Notes: generated by a model not told the origin, from the letters alone. DNA of 64,000 nucleotides from Neoechinorhynchus agilis (GCA_051530055.1 CM121343.1:6014001-6078000); one strand, 5' to 3'; numbered from the stretch's first letter, positions 1 to 12,039 are shown. Made by a program: numbers and translations.

Positions 1-12
1 CGGTGGTATTAG

Positions 13-92
13 TGTTGCTGAGGTGATTCCTACTCTCCGGGCAATAAATCAATATCTTTATTGTCCGGAGAGTAGGAATCACCTCAGCAACA
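13..92. repeat. Perfect foldback hairpin
   Basis: Two 28-base arms (13-40 and 65-92) are exact reverse complements. The loop at 41-64 can itself pair (CAATAA with TTATTG). The loop sequence CAATAAATCAATATC also occurs in the hammerhead-like foldback family at 9.9 and 54.4 kb, so this may be a relative or a remnant. The repeat reaches close to the window edge, so it may continue outside. Confidence 0.8.
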
Positions 93-240
93 TTATTTAT
101 ATTTAATCGCACATACACACATTCGATTCGTATTCGTAGTTGCTTGCTAAAGTAGAAAAATCTAAATGCAATTAAAAGAGTTATAATTTTGGTACAAATA
201 TTTTATAAGCGAAAAGTTTTTTTATTTTTTTTGTCCCCTT

Positions 241-447
241 TGGGGTAGAGACGTATGGAGCGCTCGGCAGCTCGGCACTCTCTCTGCTCCAGGATCTCTC
301 GAAGAAATTGAGAGAGGCAACCGGAGACTCAAGAGCAGGCGTATTCCTTCGACAAAATATCTCGCTAGCAGAACAACGGGGCAATGCTGCCAGCGTGATG
401 GCGACGGTCGAGGAAGGACAAAAGCTGGAATTCGGCGGGAGGTGGTG
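241..447 (+). mobile_element. 3' coding tail of a non-LTR retroelement (IQRGNAASV-type C-terminus)
   Basis: The plus strand reads as a degenerate C-terminal domain (LSKKLREATGDSRAG, then EQRGNAASVMATV) ending at a stop. The same tail recurs at least five more times in the window, best preserved at 22441-22902. The family identification rests on remembered similarity of this tail to widespread invertebrate LINE-type polyproteins and on the repeated copies here. It is a 5'-truncated dead copy. Confidence 0.65.
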
Positions 448-589
448 AGTGTGTTAATTGTCGAGAAATGAAGATTGATTGAATTAAAAAAATCAGGTTA
501 CTAAAAAAAATATCTTTAAAAAATTTTTTTGAAAAGGAATCAATTTTTTTTCATTTACACCCACAACAACAAAACGTTTAAACAACCAC

Positions 590-690
590 CACCGTCCACG
601 AAGAAGAGACATTGCTCTCCAAACAGTGGTCGCGACCACACTCACTCACTGCGTTTCCTCCTTGGATCGCGAGACCAATGTTTTGACACA
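590..690 (-). mobile_element. Short LINE C-terminal tail fragment
   Basis: The minus strand reads FLCQNIGLAIQGGNAVSE, the same C-terminal motif as at 241-447 but in the opposite direction. A close copy lies at 34975-35290. Confidence 0.55.
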
Positions 691-704
691 GGAAGGCACC
701 AGTT

Positions 705-770
705 TATTAGTTAACAAAGCAAAGGACTCATGTATCTTTGGGTCTTCCGAACACTCGAGTCCTCCGATGG
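705..770 (+). repeat. Interspersed repeat shared with 52660-52735 (inverted)
   Basis: The stretch beginning GTTAACAAAGCAAAGGA and ending CTTCCGAACACT is matched, with a few differences, by the reverse complement of about 52660-52735. The family is not recognised; it may be the 3' flank of the neighbouring LINE tail. Confidence 0.5.
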
Positions 771-775
771 TTTAA

Positions 776-1852
776 AAGTCATTTAATCAGGAAAGTTAAG
801 TCCTAGACAGATCCTTATGGCAGATTGACAAATCCTTAAGAATTTCCAAAAACAAGTCCTTACCCTCTGTATCAATGAAGATAAAAATGCATAAAAAATT
901 CATTATCCAAATACTTTATAAAATGTGATATGGCCGTAGATGTTGAGGATTATTTTTGAAACGTTGATTACTGAAAAAATATTTTGCTAATCTAGATCAT
1001 CTCTTTTTTAATGCTCAACATAAGAACGTCCAACCGTACTTTTGTGAGAATAAAAGAAACTTGATTTTAGTTTGAGGATAGACGCAACTTTGGCATGATC
1101 ATTAAACTCGAGAACGACCCACATTCGTTCTCAGGACTCACTAAAATGTCCTCCTCCTTCCGTGCTATATCATTTGTAGCCAGAGAACCGTTTTTCACTT
1201 TTTGGAAGGAAAGTCCATCGCTTTGAATTAAGTGCTTTAAAATGGTCGTGTAATTAATACCTCGCAGTCAAGAAGTATAAGAATTGTCGGTTGATTAGGA
1301 AGGCGGTCGTGTTTTCGTTTAAATTTTGCTAGTGATCGAAACCGTTGAGAAATGCCATAAAATGGACTGATTCTCTGTGGTTATTAATTCCTAAAAACTA
1401 AGAACACGATACTAAAGAAAACTTTACTAACCACCGTATATTCATTATTTAAAATTTAGAGCATTGAAGATTTTGGGTTGTGGGATAGGAGCAGCTCGCA
1501 TCCTCAGAAAAAAACTGAGGGACAACACGATGACATTCTTGAAAATGAACGTTAAATTTTGAACGGATTCCAGTATAAACGTTCGAAAGAATTGAACGTT
1601 TTTAGAGGCGATAAATGAGTTATTTGGCGTTCAATATTTAAAGATTTATGTCTTTAATTCGTTCTTATCGTGATTGGAGGTGTTAAGACGTCTTTATGGG
1701 TTTTGAAATGTCCGAATGATTTTGAATTGTTTTCAAAAAAAAGTTGATATGAGTGATTGAAAGATTATTGGTTTATACACAAGATGAGAATTTCGTTTTT
1801 GTGTTATCTAAAATAAGTTCTGTTATAGATTTTCTGAAATGATTTTAGATAA
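776..1852. other. Non-coding stretch upstream of the WIPI gene
   Basis: AT-rich and without a credible ORF. It presumably holds the promoter and 5' UTR of the gene at 1853. A good acceptor (TTTTAG) lies five bases before that start codon, so an upstream 5' UTR exon is likely. Confidence 0.5.
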
Positions 1853-3239
1853 ATGGAGACGATTATCGACGGTCAAAATCAAGTGCGTGATGTTCGTTTT
1901 AACCAAGACTGCAATTGCATTTTGGTTGCATACGATTCTAAGCTTCAAATCGTGAGTATAAGCGAAATGCTGGACGCGCCCGATAGAATTATCCATGAAG
2001 CTGAAATAGCAAACGTTTACGTGATGGAACGACTTTTTTCAAGCAGTTTAATCGCGATTGTTACAAGTGATGATAAACTTCTTCTCCGTATGTACCAAGT
2101 AGACGATTGGAATGAGGTATGCAGGACTCGGCTCCCAGAAGCGATTTTGACGGTCAAACTGAACCGAGTACGGGTTGTAGTTGGTACATTTTCAACGATC
2201 AATATATATTCGATAAATAATATGCAAGTTCTCCACACCATAACAAACCTTCAAAACCATAATGCAAGTTTAATTGCATTGTCTATAAGTTCCGTTGATT
2301 GTAATTTGGCATACCAATCACCCGCTGATCCCGGTAGTTTGCAATTATTTGATTCACTCATACAGAAGTCCAAAGGGTTAATAAAAGCGCACAATAGTTC
2401 TCTTGTCCATATCGCATTCGACCATTCTGGATTGCTTGTGGCAACAGCTTCTCATAAAGGTACTCTCATTCGGGTGTTCAACGTGCCGAATTGTACGCAA
2501 TTATGTGAACTAAGACGTGGCCTTCGACGAGTTGCTAATATTAATTCAATGGCTTTTGATAAAAATGGTGAGTATTTGGCTGTTTGCAGCGATCTACGAA
2601 CCGTACACGTTTTTAAACTGCCTCAATCGAACCCACCGACTACTACTACTGCTCCACATGTGGATCTAAGGGCATACAATAACTAAATTGACACAGATCC
2701 ACATACAAACACATGAGATTGCAACTTCTATTGGGAATAATGAAGATATTTCCAACAGCGCGACTAATACATGGACATCAACGGTTGTAGGTCTTGCAAG
2801 CTCCGTGGCTAATTCAATGATGTCAAAAGCAAGATCAACTTTAGTACGATCTCATGGACATTCAACGTCCGAAAAAAATCCAACCATCGTATTTGAACGG
2901 TCGTTCATATCCTTTAAACTACCAACTGCTGGATCGAAACCGGTCTGTGCATTAACTAGACTGAGGAACGACTTAAGGATCTTTATAGCCACAAAGTCTG
3001 GAATTATATATACCTATGGAGTTCATGAATATAAGCGAAACAAGTCAAACGACAACGAAGTCAGTGTGTATCTTGTATCAACATTCCCCCTTTACGATCT
3101 CGATTCGGGCTTTATGCAAACCACGAAGTATTCAACTGTTATTTTGTCCTCTCCTGCACGTAAGTCAAATGAAGGGACCGAAAAGTCCAATTCTAACGAT
3201 ATAAATGCCAATCTTAATCTGGATTCAGATATTGATTGA
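1853..3239 (+). CDS. WIPI1/2-type PROPPIN (Atg18), autophagy beta-propeller
   Basis: Two exons, 1853-2659 and 2697-3239, joined in phase 0 across a 37-nt GT-AG intron (branch-like CTAA, acceptor ACACAG), give 449 residues. WD-like blades run through the whole protein. The PROPPIN phosphoinositide-binding motif is LRRG at residues 220-223, followed by a WIPI-like blade (SMAFDKNGEYLAVCSD). After the intron comes an insert (SSVANSM) and then RSFISFKLP and PVCALTRL, which match the WIPI1/2 pattern better than WIPI3/4. The family binds PI3P on the phagophore and recruits ATG2 or ATG16. LRRG rather than FRRG is odd, because LRRG is usual in WIPI3/4. The last 40 residues are Ser/Asn-rich and not conserved. 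The family is secure; the exact subfamily is an inference. Confidence 0.88.
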
Positions 3240-4515
3240 ACATTATACTTTATGTTCCGTAGTTTTGCACTAAAAATGCTGATTTTGACACGTCGAGGGA
3301 CGGCTTATTCTGGACAAGTGGAATATCCGAAAATAACAATTCCAAATCAATGGTCTTGTTCACCAATTAAAAATTATTGATGCACTCTATTTCGAATCTG
3401 ATTTTGCTCTTATTAATTAATGATTTAAACCCAACATCACGAGTATAATTTTGAGATTAGCGCACCTTTTTAATACAATCAAAAGATTATTGTGATAAAT
3501 CACTTCTATTTATCAATTTTTATGCGTAGCAATTATTACGGCTGTCCAAATTGTTCTTGTTAACCTTTTTATGCCTTCGCTAAATGTTTCATTGGAATAT
3601 AATCGCTAATCTTTTAATTTTTCACTATATCAAATATGACACGAAAAATTGCGCGATCTACAATTATTGTGGATTTAATTTTTTTCAATACCACGTTTAA
3701 TCGCTTCGTTTACGAATTTCACTCTAATTTTACAAAACTCATGATTCATTTCGATGATATTTTTCCTCGGGCGGCAAATCTTCTGTTTGCGCCATGTTTA
3801 ACGCAGCTAAGTTTTAAATTTCAGGGTAATATATTGAGGAATCATCACAATAGAGAAACTTTAATTATTATTGTCGCTTTTGTGATATGCGATTCACTCC
3901 AAGTCTACTTTTAGCAAGCTAGAAACCTTAAATAATTAGTCCAACTCTTCTAACAATAAGTCACTTGGTCTAGATTGTAATTTTCAAAAAGAGCGCCAGC
4001 GTTTGTAATTTATCCTAAGATTTTCCGATCGAACAACTGACCTTAACTCCATAACTCTCAAATCCATATTGCCGACATCCACTTACCCAGTTAAAGAACT
4101 CGAAATACTTTCACTTTTCAGGACTGATTGAGGCATAAATTCTGTGGCTTGTGGTTTGCCCTTCTTTACGGTGTGCTCATTGAGTTAAGGATTTGCAGTC
4201 TATGTAAAGGAAACAACCGAATCTTTCTTAACGAGTTTAAAATTTTCAATTGTGAAACAAAAAGCCGCCTGAACCAAAGTGCAATTGAAATTAAAACTGT
4301 GATTTTTCGAACAAGTAGCAAGTAATTTTCGAGAGAATTTTTACAACAGTTCTATTAATAAGTTTCCGAGAAAGGGAGTAAAAATCTTTGTCGTTGGTGT
4401 ATTTCTGGGTGACATTTTATTGATTTTACTTGGGAAAATAAACAAGGATAAACACTATTCACACACTGTACTAAACTGCTTCAAAGCAACAGGTTCTTCG
4501 CTGGTTGTGCTTGTA
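3240..4515. other. Intergenic, nothing clear
   Basis: AT-rich 3' flank of the WIPI gene. Short ORFs at 3636-3914 and 4128-4325 lack homology signals and splice context. A possible minus-strand poly(A) signal (AATAAA read from about 4418) would serve the gene at 4516-4941. Confidence 0.4.
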
Positions 4516-4941
4516 CTATTCATTAGAAGCGACGTTATCTACAACAGATTGTTGCCCATTTATCCTCGGTAATATTTCAGCATAAAGTGCATTCTCCTGC
4601 TGCTGCATAGCGCTCATTTGTCCAGTGGTAGATATTGCCTGATAATAGCTATCGTCGTGCCAGTATTGCCTGACAATAATGTCAGTGTAGAGGGGATACG
4701 CTGGCGTCGAAATACCACTATTGCTCTGTATACTTGCGTATAAATCGATCCTGTATCGATGATCGTCCACGTCGGTATCAGCTTGACGTTGTGGATTATG
4801 TTGAACCTGACTGTAGACTGCTTCACTTTCTCCATTGCCTTTTAATTTCATTCCAATTCTCTTATGGACCCAACATGGGCCTCGGCGACGGTGTGGTTTA
4901 CATTGGGAGTGTATATTTTGTTTCTGGCAACATGAACCCAT
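4516..4941 (-). CDS. Small unknown protein with MGSCC N-terminus
   Basis: A 141-residue minus-strand ORF that I do not recognise. It starts MGSCCQKQ, a Gly2-Cys-Cys arrangement seen in proteins that are myristoylated and palmitoylated at the N-terminus. A basic stretch (PHRRRG) follows, then a Tyr/Gln-rich half with several Y-x-x motifs (SEAVYSQV, ENALYAEIL) that resemble phosphotyrosine tail sites. No transmembrane segment is visible. A poly(A)-like signal lies about 100 bases downstream. It could be a whole gene or the last exon of a larger one. The ORF length exceeds chance for this AT-rich DNA but there is no family support. Confidence 0.4.
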   Translation of the reverse strand: MGSCCQKQNIHSQCKPHRRRGPCWVHKRIGMKLKGNGESEAVYSQVQHNPQRQADTDVDDHRYRIDLYASIQSNSGISTPAYPLYTDIIVRQYWHDDSYYQAISTTGQMSAMQQQENALYAEILPRINGQQSVVDNVASNE

Positions 4942-5419
4942 CTATAGACTTATGATGGCAGTTTCAGACATAAATTAAACTATTTAAAAGAAACAAGAAA
5001 GAGAGAACATGTATATCTTTATTGTATTTAAATTTTTTAGTCCAATAAGCTATAAATTTGTGGCCCCTATGGGGAATTATGAATTCACCTATTAAAATGG
5101 GATCTAATGAATAAAAAAGAAATCGCTACACTCAATGGTTTCACAACATTTCGAATGTGGAGGCGAAAAGCTTGAAGATAAGAAGGTAGGATTCATTGCC
5201 AAGTCTTAGCGGGTATTAAATAAGTAAACAAATGTTGATGTCTATAAAAGAGCGAGATAAAAGCAAATGTTGTTGTTCAAATGATCTCGTAAGCCAAATA
5301 TTGGACGAAAAACAGCACACCTGATCGTTCAATGTAAAAATATCTATTTCGAATATATATATAGGTACATAACAAGTCAATTAATAAAATCTATCTGTAA
5401 CCTTGGATATTTATCTGAT
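4942..5419. other. Intergenic, nothing clear
   Basis: AT-rich, no ORF with coding character, no recognisable repeat. Confidence 0.4.
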
Positions 5420-5558
5420 TTTTGACTTGTGGTGAAGATAGTCCCGATCAGAAATCATTTTCTGTTGTAATGAAATATTTCGAAAGAGGAAAGTTCGCCT
5501 TATCAATCATTACAATAAAATGATTTCTAACCGGGCTTATCTTCACCACAAGTCAAAA
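5420..5558. repeat. Foldback element (inverted repeat, about 139 bp)
   Basis: Arms TTTTGACTTGTGGTGAAGATA and its reverse complement at the right end enclose an inner inverted pair around AAATCATTTT. The centre holds TTTCGAAAGAGGAAA, also found in the 213-bp array units at 14.2-15.7 kb and in the element at 42.9 kb, so these look like one superfamily. No transposase is present. No hammerhead core is visible in this copy. Confidence 0.75.
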
Positions 5559-6897
5559 TTTACTATCCCGATGGATTTTCTCGCAATGTGATTTATCTGA
5601 ATGTTCACACGATCACGAAGGCGAGTAAAAACACAATTAGATCCAAAAACTCCGTAGTATATGAGCCGGAATGATATATTATGTCGATAAGGTTGAAATC
5701 GGTCAAAGAATATCTGGTATGTGCCAAATTTGCATTAAGCACAAGAAGCTAAAAACATTGGGTATGGATTCTTAGCGAACGTCATCCTTAAAACCCGTTG
5801 AGATTGATTATTAGGATGCATATATTGCAACCAATGGAGTAAAGTACAGGACTAAGCGTTGACCCGAATGAAAAGCATTACGTTCACGACTCGTGGTCAC
5901 GATCTATTAAATGGTTATAAAATTAAGAAACTCGTCTAATCAATCGGTGTATTAGTGCCAGTTTTCCTTTTAAGATGTGATAATGCACACTGCTATAATG
6001 TACCTTCCATTAGCATACAAAAAGCCGATATAGTCGATGGAATAAGCGTAACCCGTCCTTCAACCGAAACCCAATTAAACCTCTTGCTTTCATGATTAGT
6101 GAACACTATCAATTTTATGATGATAAAGTTAAAATAATCGTCGCTTAATCGGCCTACACCGCTAAATACTGCATTCAAATTAGTTGTAAATTATGTTTTA
6201 AAGTAAGAGATTGAAGGTTGACATCAAGTGCTCGGCAATAGTGCAGAGAAATTTTATCAATATTTTTGAAGGCCCAAACTTTAGCCATGATGGCAACTGT
6301 CGCCAAAATTTTATTAGTGTTTCAAAAAATATATATGTTATGATCGATCTACAAAAAATGGGAATTTTCTCTTGATTAAACAGATCTGACTTAAGGCAGA
6401 TTTCCAGCTATTTAAATTATTAAATGATCCTGCGACTCATTTTATTTAACATCCAGTGATGTACAAAATTCGTTTATGAGGCTGCTTTTCGGTGGACGGC
6501 ACTCCAATTGGGTTTCCACTGATGCGGTTATTTTCCATTACTAAAATAAAAATGCCTTTTGTGGATTGCGAGATGAATTAACACTTTGCATTAGAAGCAA
6601 GATCGAGAATGTTGAAAGATTCCGATAGGAAATATTAGTCAAAAATTTATGGATCTGTTTTTTGTTTCGATGTAAGGTAAAAAATGCAAAACCTGCGGAC
6701 GTGTTAAGTATGCAATATACAACCGTCGGCTGCCATCAATCCTGTGTTAGTTTTAGTGTATTTACTTCGGCGAGAAAATGGTCACTATGGACGCCATTTC
6801 TATGCCAGTTAAAACATGGGAAACAAGATTCCACTGTAACTCTGAACAAAATATAGGAATGGTAATCAGTTTATATGAATTTTTTTTCTTTAATTAG
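5559..6897. other. Intergenic, nothing clear
   Basis: AT-rich and without supported ORFs or clear repeats. Confidence 0.4.
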
Positions 6898-7010
6898 AAT
6901 AAGCCTCGCAATCCAACGAGGAAATGCGGTCAGCGTCCGGGGGAAGATTTAATCTAAAATTGTCTTTTAAAAAAAGAAACAATAAAAAGATTATTAGCAA
7001 ATTAAAATAA
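6898..7010 (+). mobile_element. LINE 3' tail fragment
   Basis: Reads ISLAIQRGNAVSVRG and a stop, then a 3' UTR with runs of A. It is nearly identical to 8592-8690, so both come from the same 5'-truncated element family, inserted in the same direction 1.7 kb apart. Confidence 0.65.
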
Positions 7011-8524
7011 AAAGAATATTAAAGTTTATATGAATTGTGCCACCGAAATTTAGATGTTCCACATGTAAAAGCTCAGAATATTTCGAAAATTGCCAAACTT
7101 AGTATTATTCGACGACTTCACAGTAAATAACATGAGGTTTTCGTCGGTCATGGATGCTTTTTGAGAACGTAAAAGTTTGGATTATGAATTACAAATATTG
7201 GTGAATACGTCGTCGATATCCATTCGACACTATGGGTCATTAGCGTTAGGATGAAACGAGAGAAATAGTTAATGAGTCGTAAAAATGATTACACGTAAAA
7301 AAACTAGCAAGTAAGCCATGAGAAACAAATTCTGTAAGGATTCCTCTAATAAAACCACATTCACTACCACGGACACCGAACTGCGTTTTCGGTACTTTCA
7401 AAAGAAAATGTCTTTTGATTATTGATGGAGTTAAATAATCGATTTCCCATAAGATTATAAACTTATTAGACTTGGGGAGTATCAGTTTTTTTGCAAAATA
7501 CACGAGCGATGACTGATATTGATAGCTTAAATAACGATCAACACTGATGAGCATACCTCGCATTCCAAAGATTCCGTTCTCGACAATCTAAAACAAAATG
7601 TAGACGGACAAAGTGCAATCCTAGGGCAGACCAAACGCACACAACACTTGAGTTTCTTTGTAAGTATTCGTGTTGCAACACTATCCGGACACTAAAGGAA
7701 CTCATGTCGATTTCCTTCATCCACCGTCTAATCAAATCGATTGAACTTAACAACCATACAAATCCATGAGTTAAAAGCTTTCAGGATTATATGTTTTTTT
7801 GGGTGATAACAAAAATAGAGATGGATTATTCTCAATATTTCGTCGGACTTCAGTTTCCTTGTTTTTCTCACATATTTAAAAACGCAAGTCCAACGAAATA
7901 TCGACAATAATCAATATCGTCTCATTGGTTGAGCTTTTCGTGGAAGATGGATATGAAGATCCCTCAAATGCATCTCGATAAGCAATTTTGTCGAGGATCT
8001 GATGAGAAAAGTCATTAGAATGAACAAAGAGAAAAATTAAGTCACCATCGTCAATGTAGGACCGGAAAAATACGTGAAACTTACATTCAGAAAAAAACAT
8101 TCTATAGGATCTTTATTAAAATATTAGTACTAAACTCAAAGCAAGAGACTGAACAGTTCAACAGAGGAAAGAGTTCAAATTACTAAAATCACAATGCGGA
8201 CTCTCTCATCGAATTGCGTTTTCCATTCAGTCTACGAGTCACTCATTGAACAACGGTTCTCTTTCAGACAAATGGTTGCTGATGCCGTTATTGCCGCCAT
8301 AATGTAGCTTTCTTGCGGAACTTCTCACAGAGAAACTAAAAGTCAGTGGGTTTGCTTCTCAGTTTATGAACGTCTGATATCCCAGAACGCTTCTTTAGTT
8401 CCATTGAACGTGTCCCGTTCAGAAATATAAACGAGCTAAGTTTAGTGGATGTTCAAAAAAAAGAACCGTAATCATCGGGATTGAAATCGTCGATTTTTTT
8501 GGTAAGGCGAAATAAAGAAAATGC
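7011..8524. other. Non-coding stretch with a decayed foldback
   Basis: No supported gene. About 7795-7920 contains eroded inverted arms (CAATATTTCGTCGGACTTCAG; later AAGTCCAACGAAATAT) matching the hammerhead-like foldback family at 9873-10044. Confidence 0.4.
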
Positions 8525-8700
8525 CGAACTCGGAAGACGACTTGCAGCACAAACAGGGGAGCGACGCGAGAGGATTTTCCTGATCCAAAGAATAAGCCTC
8601 GCAATCCAACGAGGAAATGCGGTCAGCGTCCGGGGGACGATTTAATCTAAAATTGTCCTTTAAAAAAAGAAACAATAAAAAGATTATTTATCTTAAAAAA
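8525..8700 (+). mobile_element. LINE 3' coding tail
   Basis: The plus strand reads ELGRRLAAQTGERRERIFLI and then QRISLAIQRGNAVSVRGTI plus a stop, the conserved C-terminus of the LINE type at 22441-22902. The 3' UTR matches 6898-7010. 5'-truncated and dead. Confidence 0.7.
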
Positions 8701-9872
8701 AATAAAGAAAAATAATTTTATTAATATTTCGTGCTCTACGTAGGATTTCTTCAGAATTGCGATCGATTAGTCCATTTCTGTCGAGATTATGGAAAGTATT
8801 AAAATGCTTTTCTTATAATCTCTGCAGCTTTCGGTCAGTCTGTCACGAATTCGTAGTACAAAAAACGCATCCAATCACACTGATTATATTGATTCGCCAA
8901 GTGGAAAAATTTGAAGGAAATAAAGCGGACTTTAGGTTCAATCTTACTACAGTGTATGCTGATCCTTTGAATACGTGAATTTTTTTGAACCTTGATCAAA
9001 AGGTGTACAAGATTGTGCCTCCGAAACCAATTAGATCTTAAAATAAAATCACTTTAATCTTTCTACGCCATAAAATAACCGATAATGGATCTCACGACCA
9101 TCAACTTCTAGTTCACTTCCTTTCTTCGTTCTAAAATCACGGGAACAACGCGCATTTATTTTTGAACTTCGCCGAGAACTTTGCATCGGTTATTATCCAT
9201 CGCCACAATACTAAAAGTCTAAGATGATATTCCGATGATTGCTAAATGTGCAATGTTCTTTGGACGCGTAAAAATCTAAGATACCGAAAAAAACCTGAAG
9301 TCCGACGAGACGGACGAAATATTGTCATAAAGGGAATTAATAAAACAAAAATATCCATGAACGACCGGTTCCGCATTCAACCATCGACGATCAATTCAAT
9401 CGGCGACTTAAACTATAAGGAATGAGCCCAAAGAGTCTGGCGGATACGTCGCCAGGATGCACAATTTAAGTTTAAAAACTCAACGGACCATTGCCCGCGA
9501 AGGCGATTTTATCACCGAATTCACCCAAAGGCGAATTTCATTGCGTCTGCGGCAAAGTCCCGCATGTGATTGGAAATCGTCACTATCAATGATCTAAAGA
9601 TTCCTTTACGTTGAGAGATTTCCATTAGTTTTAAAGAATGCATAAAGGGTCGGAGTAAATTTGATCGTTGAAAAAGGTCCAGAGCAATACTACTTTATCA
9701 GTACGAGTTTTCATGAGTTTGAATAAATCGCGTATTGAACACCAAAACTTTTGTGATACACTGGACAATGGGTTTTTAGGCTTTATCAAACTTTTTACGC
9801 TGTGGATTTTGAGGTAGCTTTAACCAGACTGAAAAAGCATTAAAGTATGACAATGACAAAATACTTGTGAAT
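8701..9872. other. Non-coding stretch with repeat remnants
   Basis: No supported gene. At 8732-8757 the minus strand has CTGAAGA and GAAA separated by a poor stem, and at 9287-9325 the plus strand has CTGAAGTCC and GGACGAAATATTG. Both look like eroded pieces of the hammerhead-like foldback families. Confidence 0.4.
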
Positions 9873-10044
9873 GTGTTCTTTGGTGATGAGAGAAGAATAG
9901 ATATTGATTTATTGTTCTCAATATTTCGTCCGTTTCCTATTAAATTCCAAAACTTACAAGCAACCTGAAGAAGTCCAACGAGACGGACGAAATATTGAGA
10001 ACAATAAATCAATATCTATTCTTCTCTCATCACCAAAGAATACA
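9873..10044. repeat. Foldback element, family A
   Basis: About 65-base inverted arms (GTGTTCTTTGGTGATGAGAG on the left, its complement on the right) flank a short spacer. A near-identical copy in the other orientation lies at 54322-54500 and a shorter one at 18362-18479. One arm carries a hammerhead-like core (9965-10016); the other lacks the CTGAAGA box. No ORF. Confidence 0.85.
9965..10016 (+). ncRNA. Hammerhead-ribozyme-like motif in foldback family A
   Basis: CTGAAGA (9965-9971) is followed by stem II, GTCC (9973-9976) pairing GGAC (9985-9988) over an 8-base loop, then GAAA (9989-9992). The last A and TATTG pair with CAATAT (10010-10015), giving stem III, followed by C10016 as the expected cleavage nucleotide (AUC). 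Stem I pairing around the core is weak. The core matches the hammerhead consensus; activity is not shown. Confidence 0.5.
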
Positions 10045-10252
10045 AATGAACAATTTGTTTACAACTTGTGAATGTGTTAACGAAAATCGTTAAATGTTGT
10101 TAGGTTACTAAAAGTGCGGTCTGTCTTCAAAATCAAATAATTATTTTTAATTAAAAAGCGGAAAGTGTTATTTAAATGCAAGCATAAATTATTCACTGCC
10201 GGTCTCGATATAGTTTTGCTTCTAATCCGTTTCGCAACGTTAATTTGGTATA

Positions 10253-11691
10253 TCACCGTACAAATCTGACTTTTGAACGTGGTATTGAATGGTATTTATA
10301 AAGAGAGAAAGTGCAACCGGCGGTGAGTGCATTGAATAGTACGAAAGCCCAGCCAGTAAGGGCGCAGTTCATGAGTGGAAAGACGATTGCGACGAGGACA
10401 TTGATTTCAGAACTGAGCAGAACTCCAAAGGATAGTGCCGTGTGTTTTTGTTCAGCGGAAAAAGCTTCGATTGCGAAGATTAAGGGCATAGTGCCAAGTC
10501 CAAAAGAGTAACAAAAAATTAAGACTGAAATCAATACAACGGAGGTGTATGCGAGAAACAACCCTCCAGTGACAATTTGTGTGATGGTAATTTTCGTCGG
10601 AAAACGAAATGAGACGAAAAGTACGATCGTAAGGCAATAATGAACGGGAGAAATACCAGCACAATATTGATCGATAAGCATGAAGATATGACCAGAGATC
10701 GTCGACCCCATGCATTCAATATTACAAACGACATCATAGCTCCTGTGAAATTCGCGATTCCGATGGTTAAGAGACAATAAGGTAAAAGTTGTTTTGATAT
10801 TTTCATTTGTGAAAATATATCTGAACCGTAATAGAACACAGCCGTCGATCCACATAAAGGTTGAGCGGCAAAAAGACTTGATAGTACTAACCATTTTTGA
10901 TTTTGTGACTGATGATTAGAGCAGTTATTGGCATCTATTTGTGTTGTATCGAAAAGTCGTGAATAATGGCTAGAGTCTTGATGAACGGGTGATACAAGTG
11001 GATTCAGTTGCACATACACATTATGATCACATTGAACATTTGATAATCCATCGGGAAAGTATTTAAGGAGTAAATAGCAAAATAGATTGCCGATACTCCA
11101 TAATGATAATCCATACGGCCATGCTCTTGCATGAGTAAGGTAACATGGCAGGAGCATGAGATGTGCCATCAATAATCCAGTTGACATTAGTAAATGATGA
11201 AGACACATTGCATACGCTTTAAACTTTTCCGGGACAATTTTACTTAAGTATAACGGAATAAAGATGGAACATGTTCCACCGTACATTCCATTCAAGATTA
11301 TGGATAATAGATAGATATTGTAGGATGATGTGAAATAAGCCGACAGTGCCAATAATGCACTGATCGGTTGAAATGGAATTATGATATATAAAACAATTCT
11401 ACAATTCTTAGAAAACAACTTAAAACGTCGACAAAACACTGCAATGATCATACCGAAATTCGCAGAAATCGTAAATACAATCACCGGTGTGGACTTCTTC
11501 ATCTGCACAATCATTGAATCCGACGAAACGTTTAAGGCACTTAGACGATCGAGTACCACATTTGGAGACTGCCCAATTACACCAGTTGTAAATCCAAACG
11601 GAAACGACGTCGTCCAAGTTATGGTTAAACAAACAAATGCCAACCATGCGTTTGAACTAAGGTTTAATCTTCGGTGAAATTCAGGCAGCAT
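10253..11691 (-). CDS. GLUT-like (SLC2 family) MFS sugar transporter, frame-broken
   Basis: Twelve-helix major facilitator. From the likely start at 11691 (MLPEFHRRLN) the sequence shows TM1 with FGFTTGVIGQ (GLUT FGYNTGV), a TM4-5 stretch IPLYLSKIVPEKFKAYA (the GLUT P-x-Y-x-S-E-I-x-P signature), TM7 AVFYYGSDIF and GRRSLVISS before TM9. Reading then moves to another frame near 10660, where TM10 (LAYTSVVLISVLIF), the segment FAIEAFSAEQ and TM11-12 follow to 10253. I found no in-phase GT-AG intron at the junction, so it is a frameshift, a sequence error or an atypical intron. The family moves hexoses across the plasma membrane; substrate cannot be told here. An in-frame extension reaches 11859. 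Confidence 0.75.
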
Positions 11692-11859
11692 CTTTATAAA
11701 TTCAAAAATGCAATATATTTGAATTACAGTTTCAGTTAATAGTTCGTTTTTTCGCATAGCTGTACGTGAAATGTGGCTTGCATGCATCAAAATTATTATA
11801 ACTTTGAAACGGTCACAGTGCAGCTCAGCCGAAATAGTGTATTTTACGAATTTAATCAC

Positions 11860-12039
11860 ATATCATCACAGCTATCAGACATTTAAAAGCTTCATTCGCA
11901 ACAAATAGGACACATCAACTCTTGACTTTAATTAACCCAAATATTTCTTTTCATTTAATAATCCCTGATTATATAGAAAATTACATCTTTTGCCGAGGAG
12001 CACAATTTTTAATGTCATATATCTTTGTCCTCGGGGTGA
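11860..12039. other. Short intergenic spacer
   Basis: 5' flank of the transporter gene; no feature seen beyond the left edge of the palindromic element that follows. Confidence 0.4.

Noticed and set aside
3636-3914. 92-residue plus-strand ORF
   Set aside because: AT-driven composition, no family signal or splice context.
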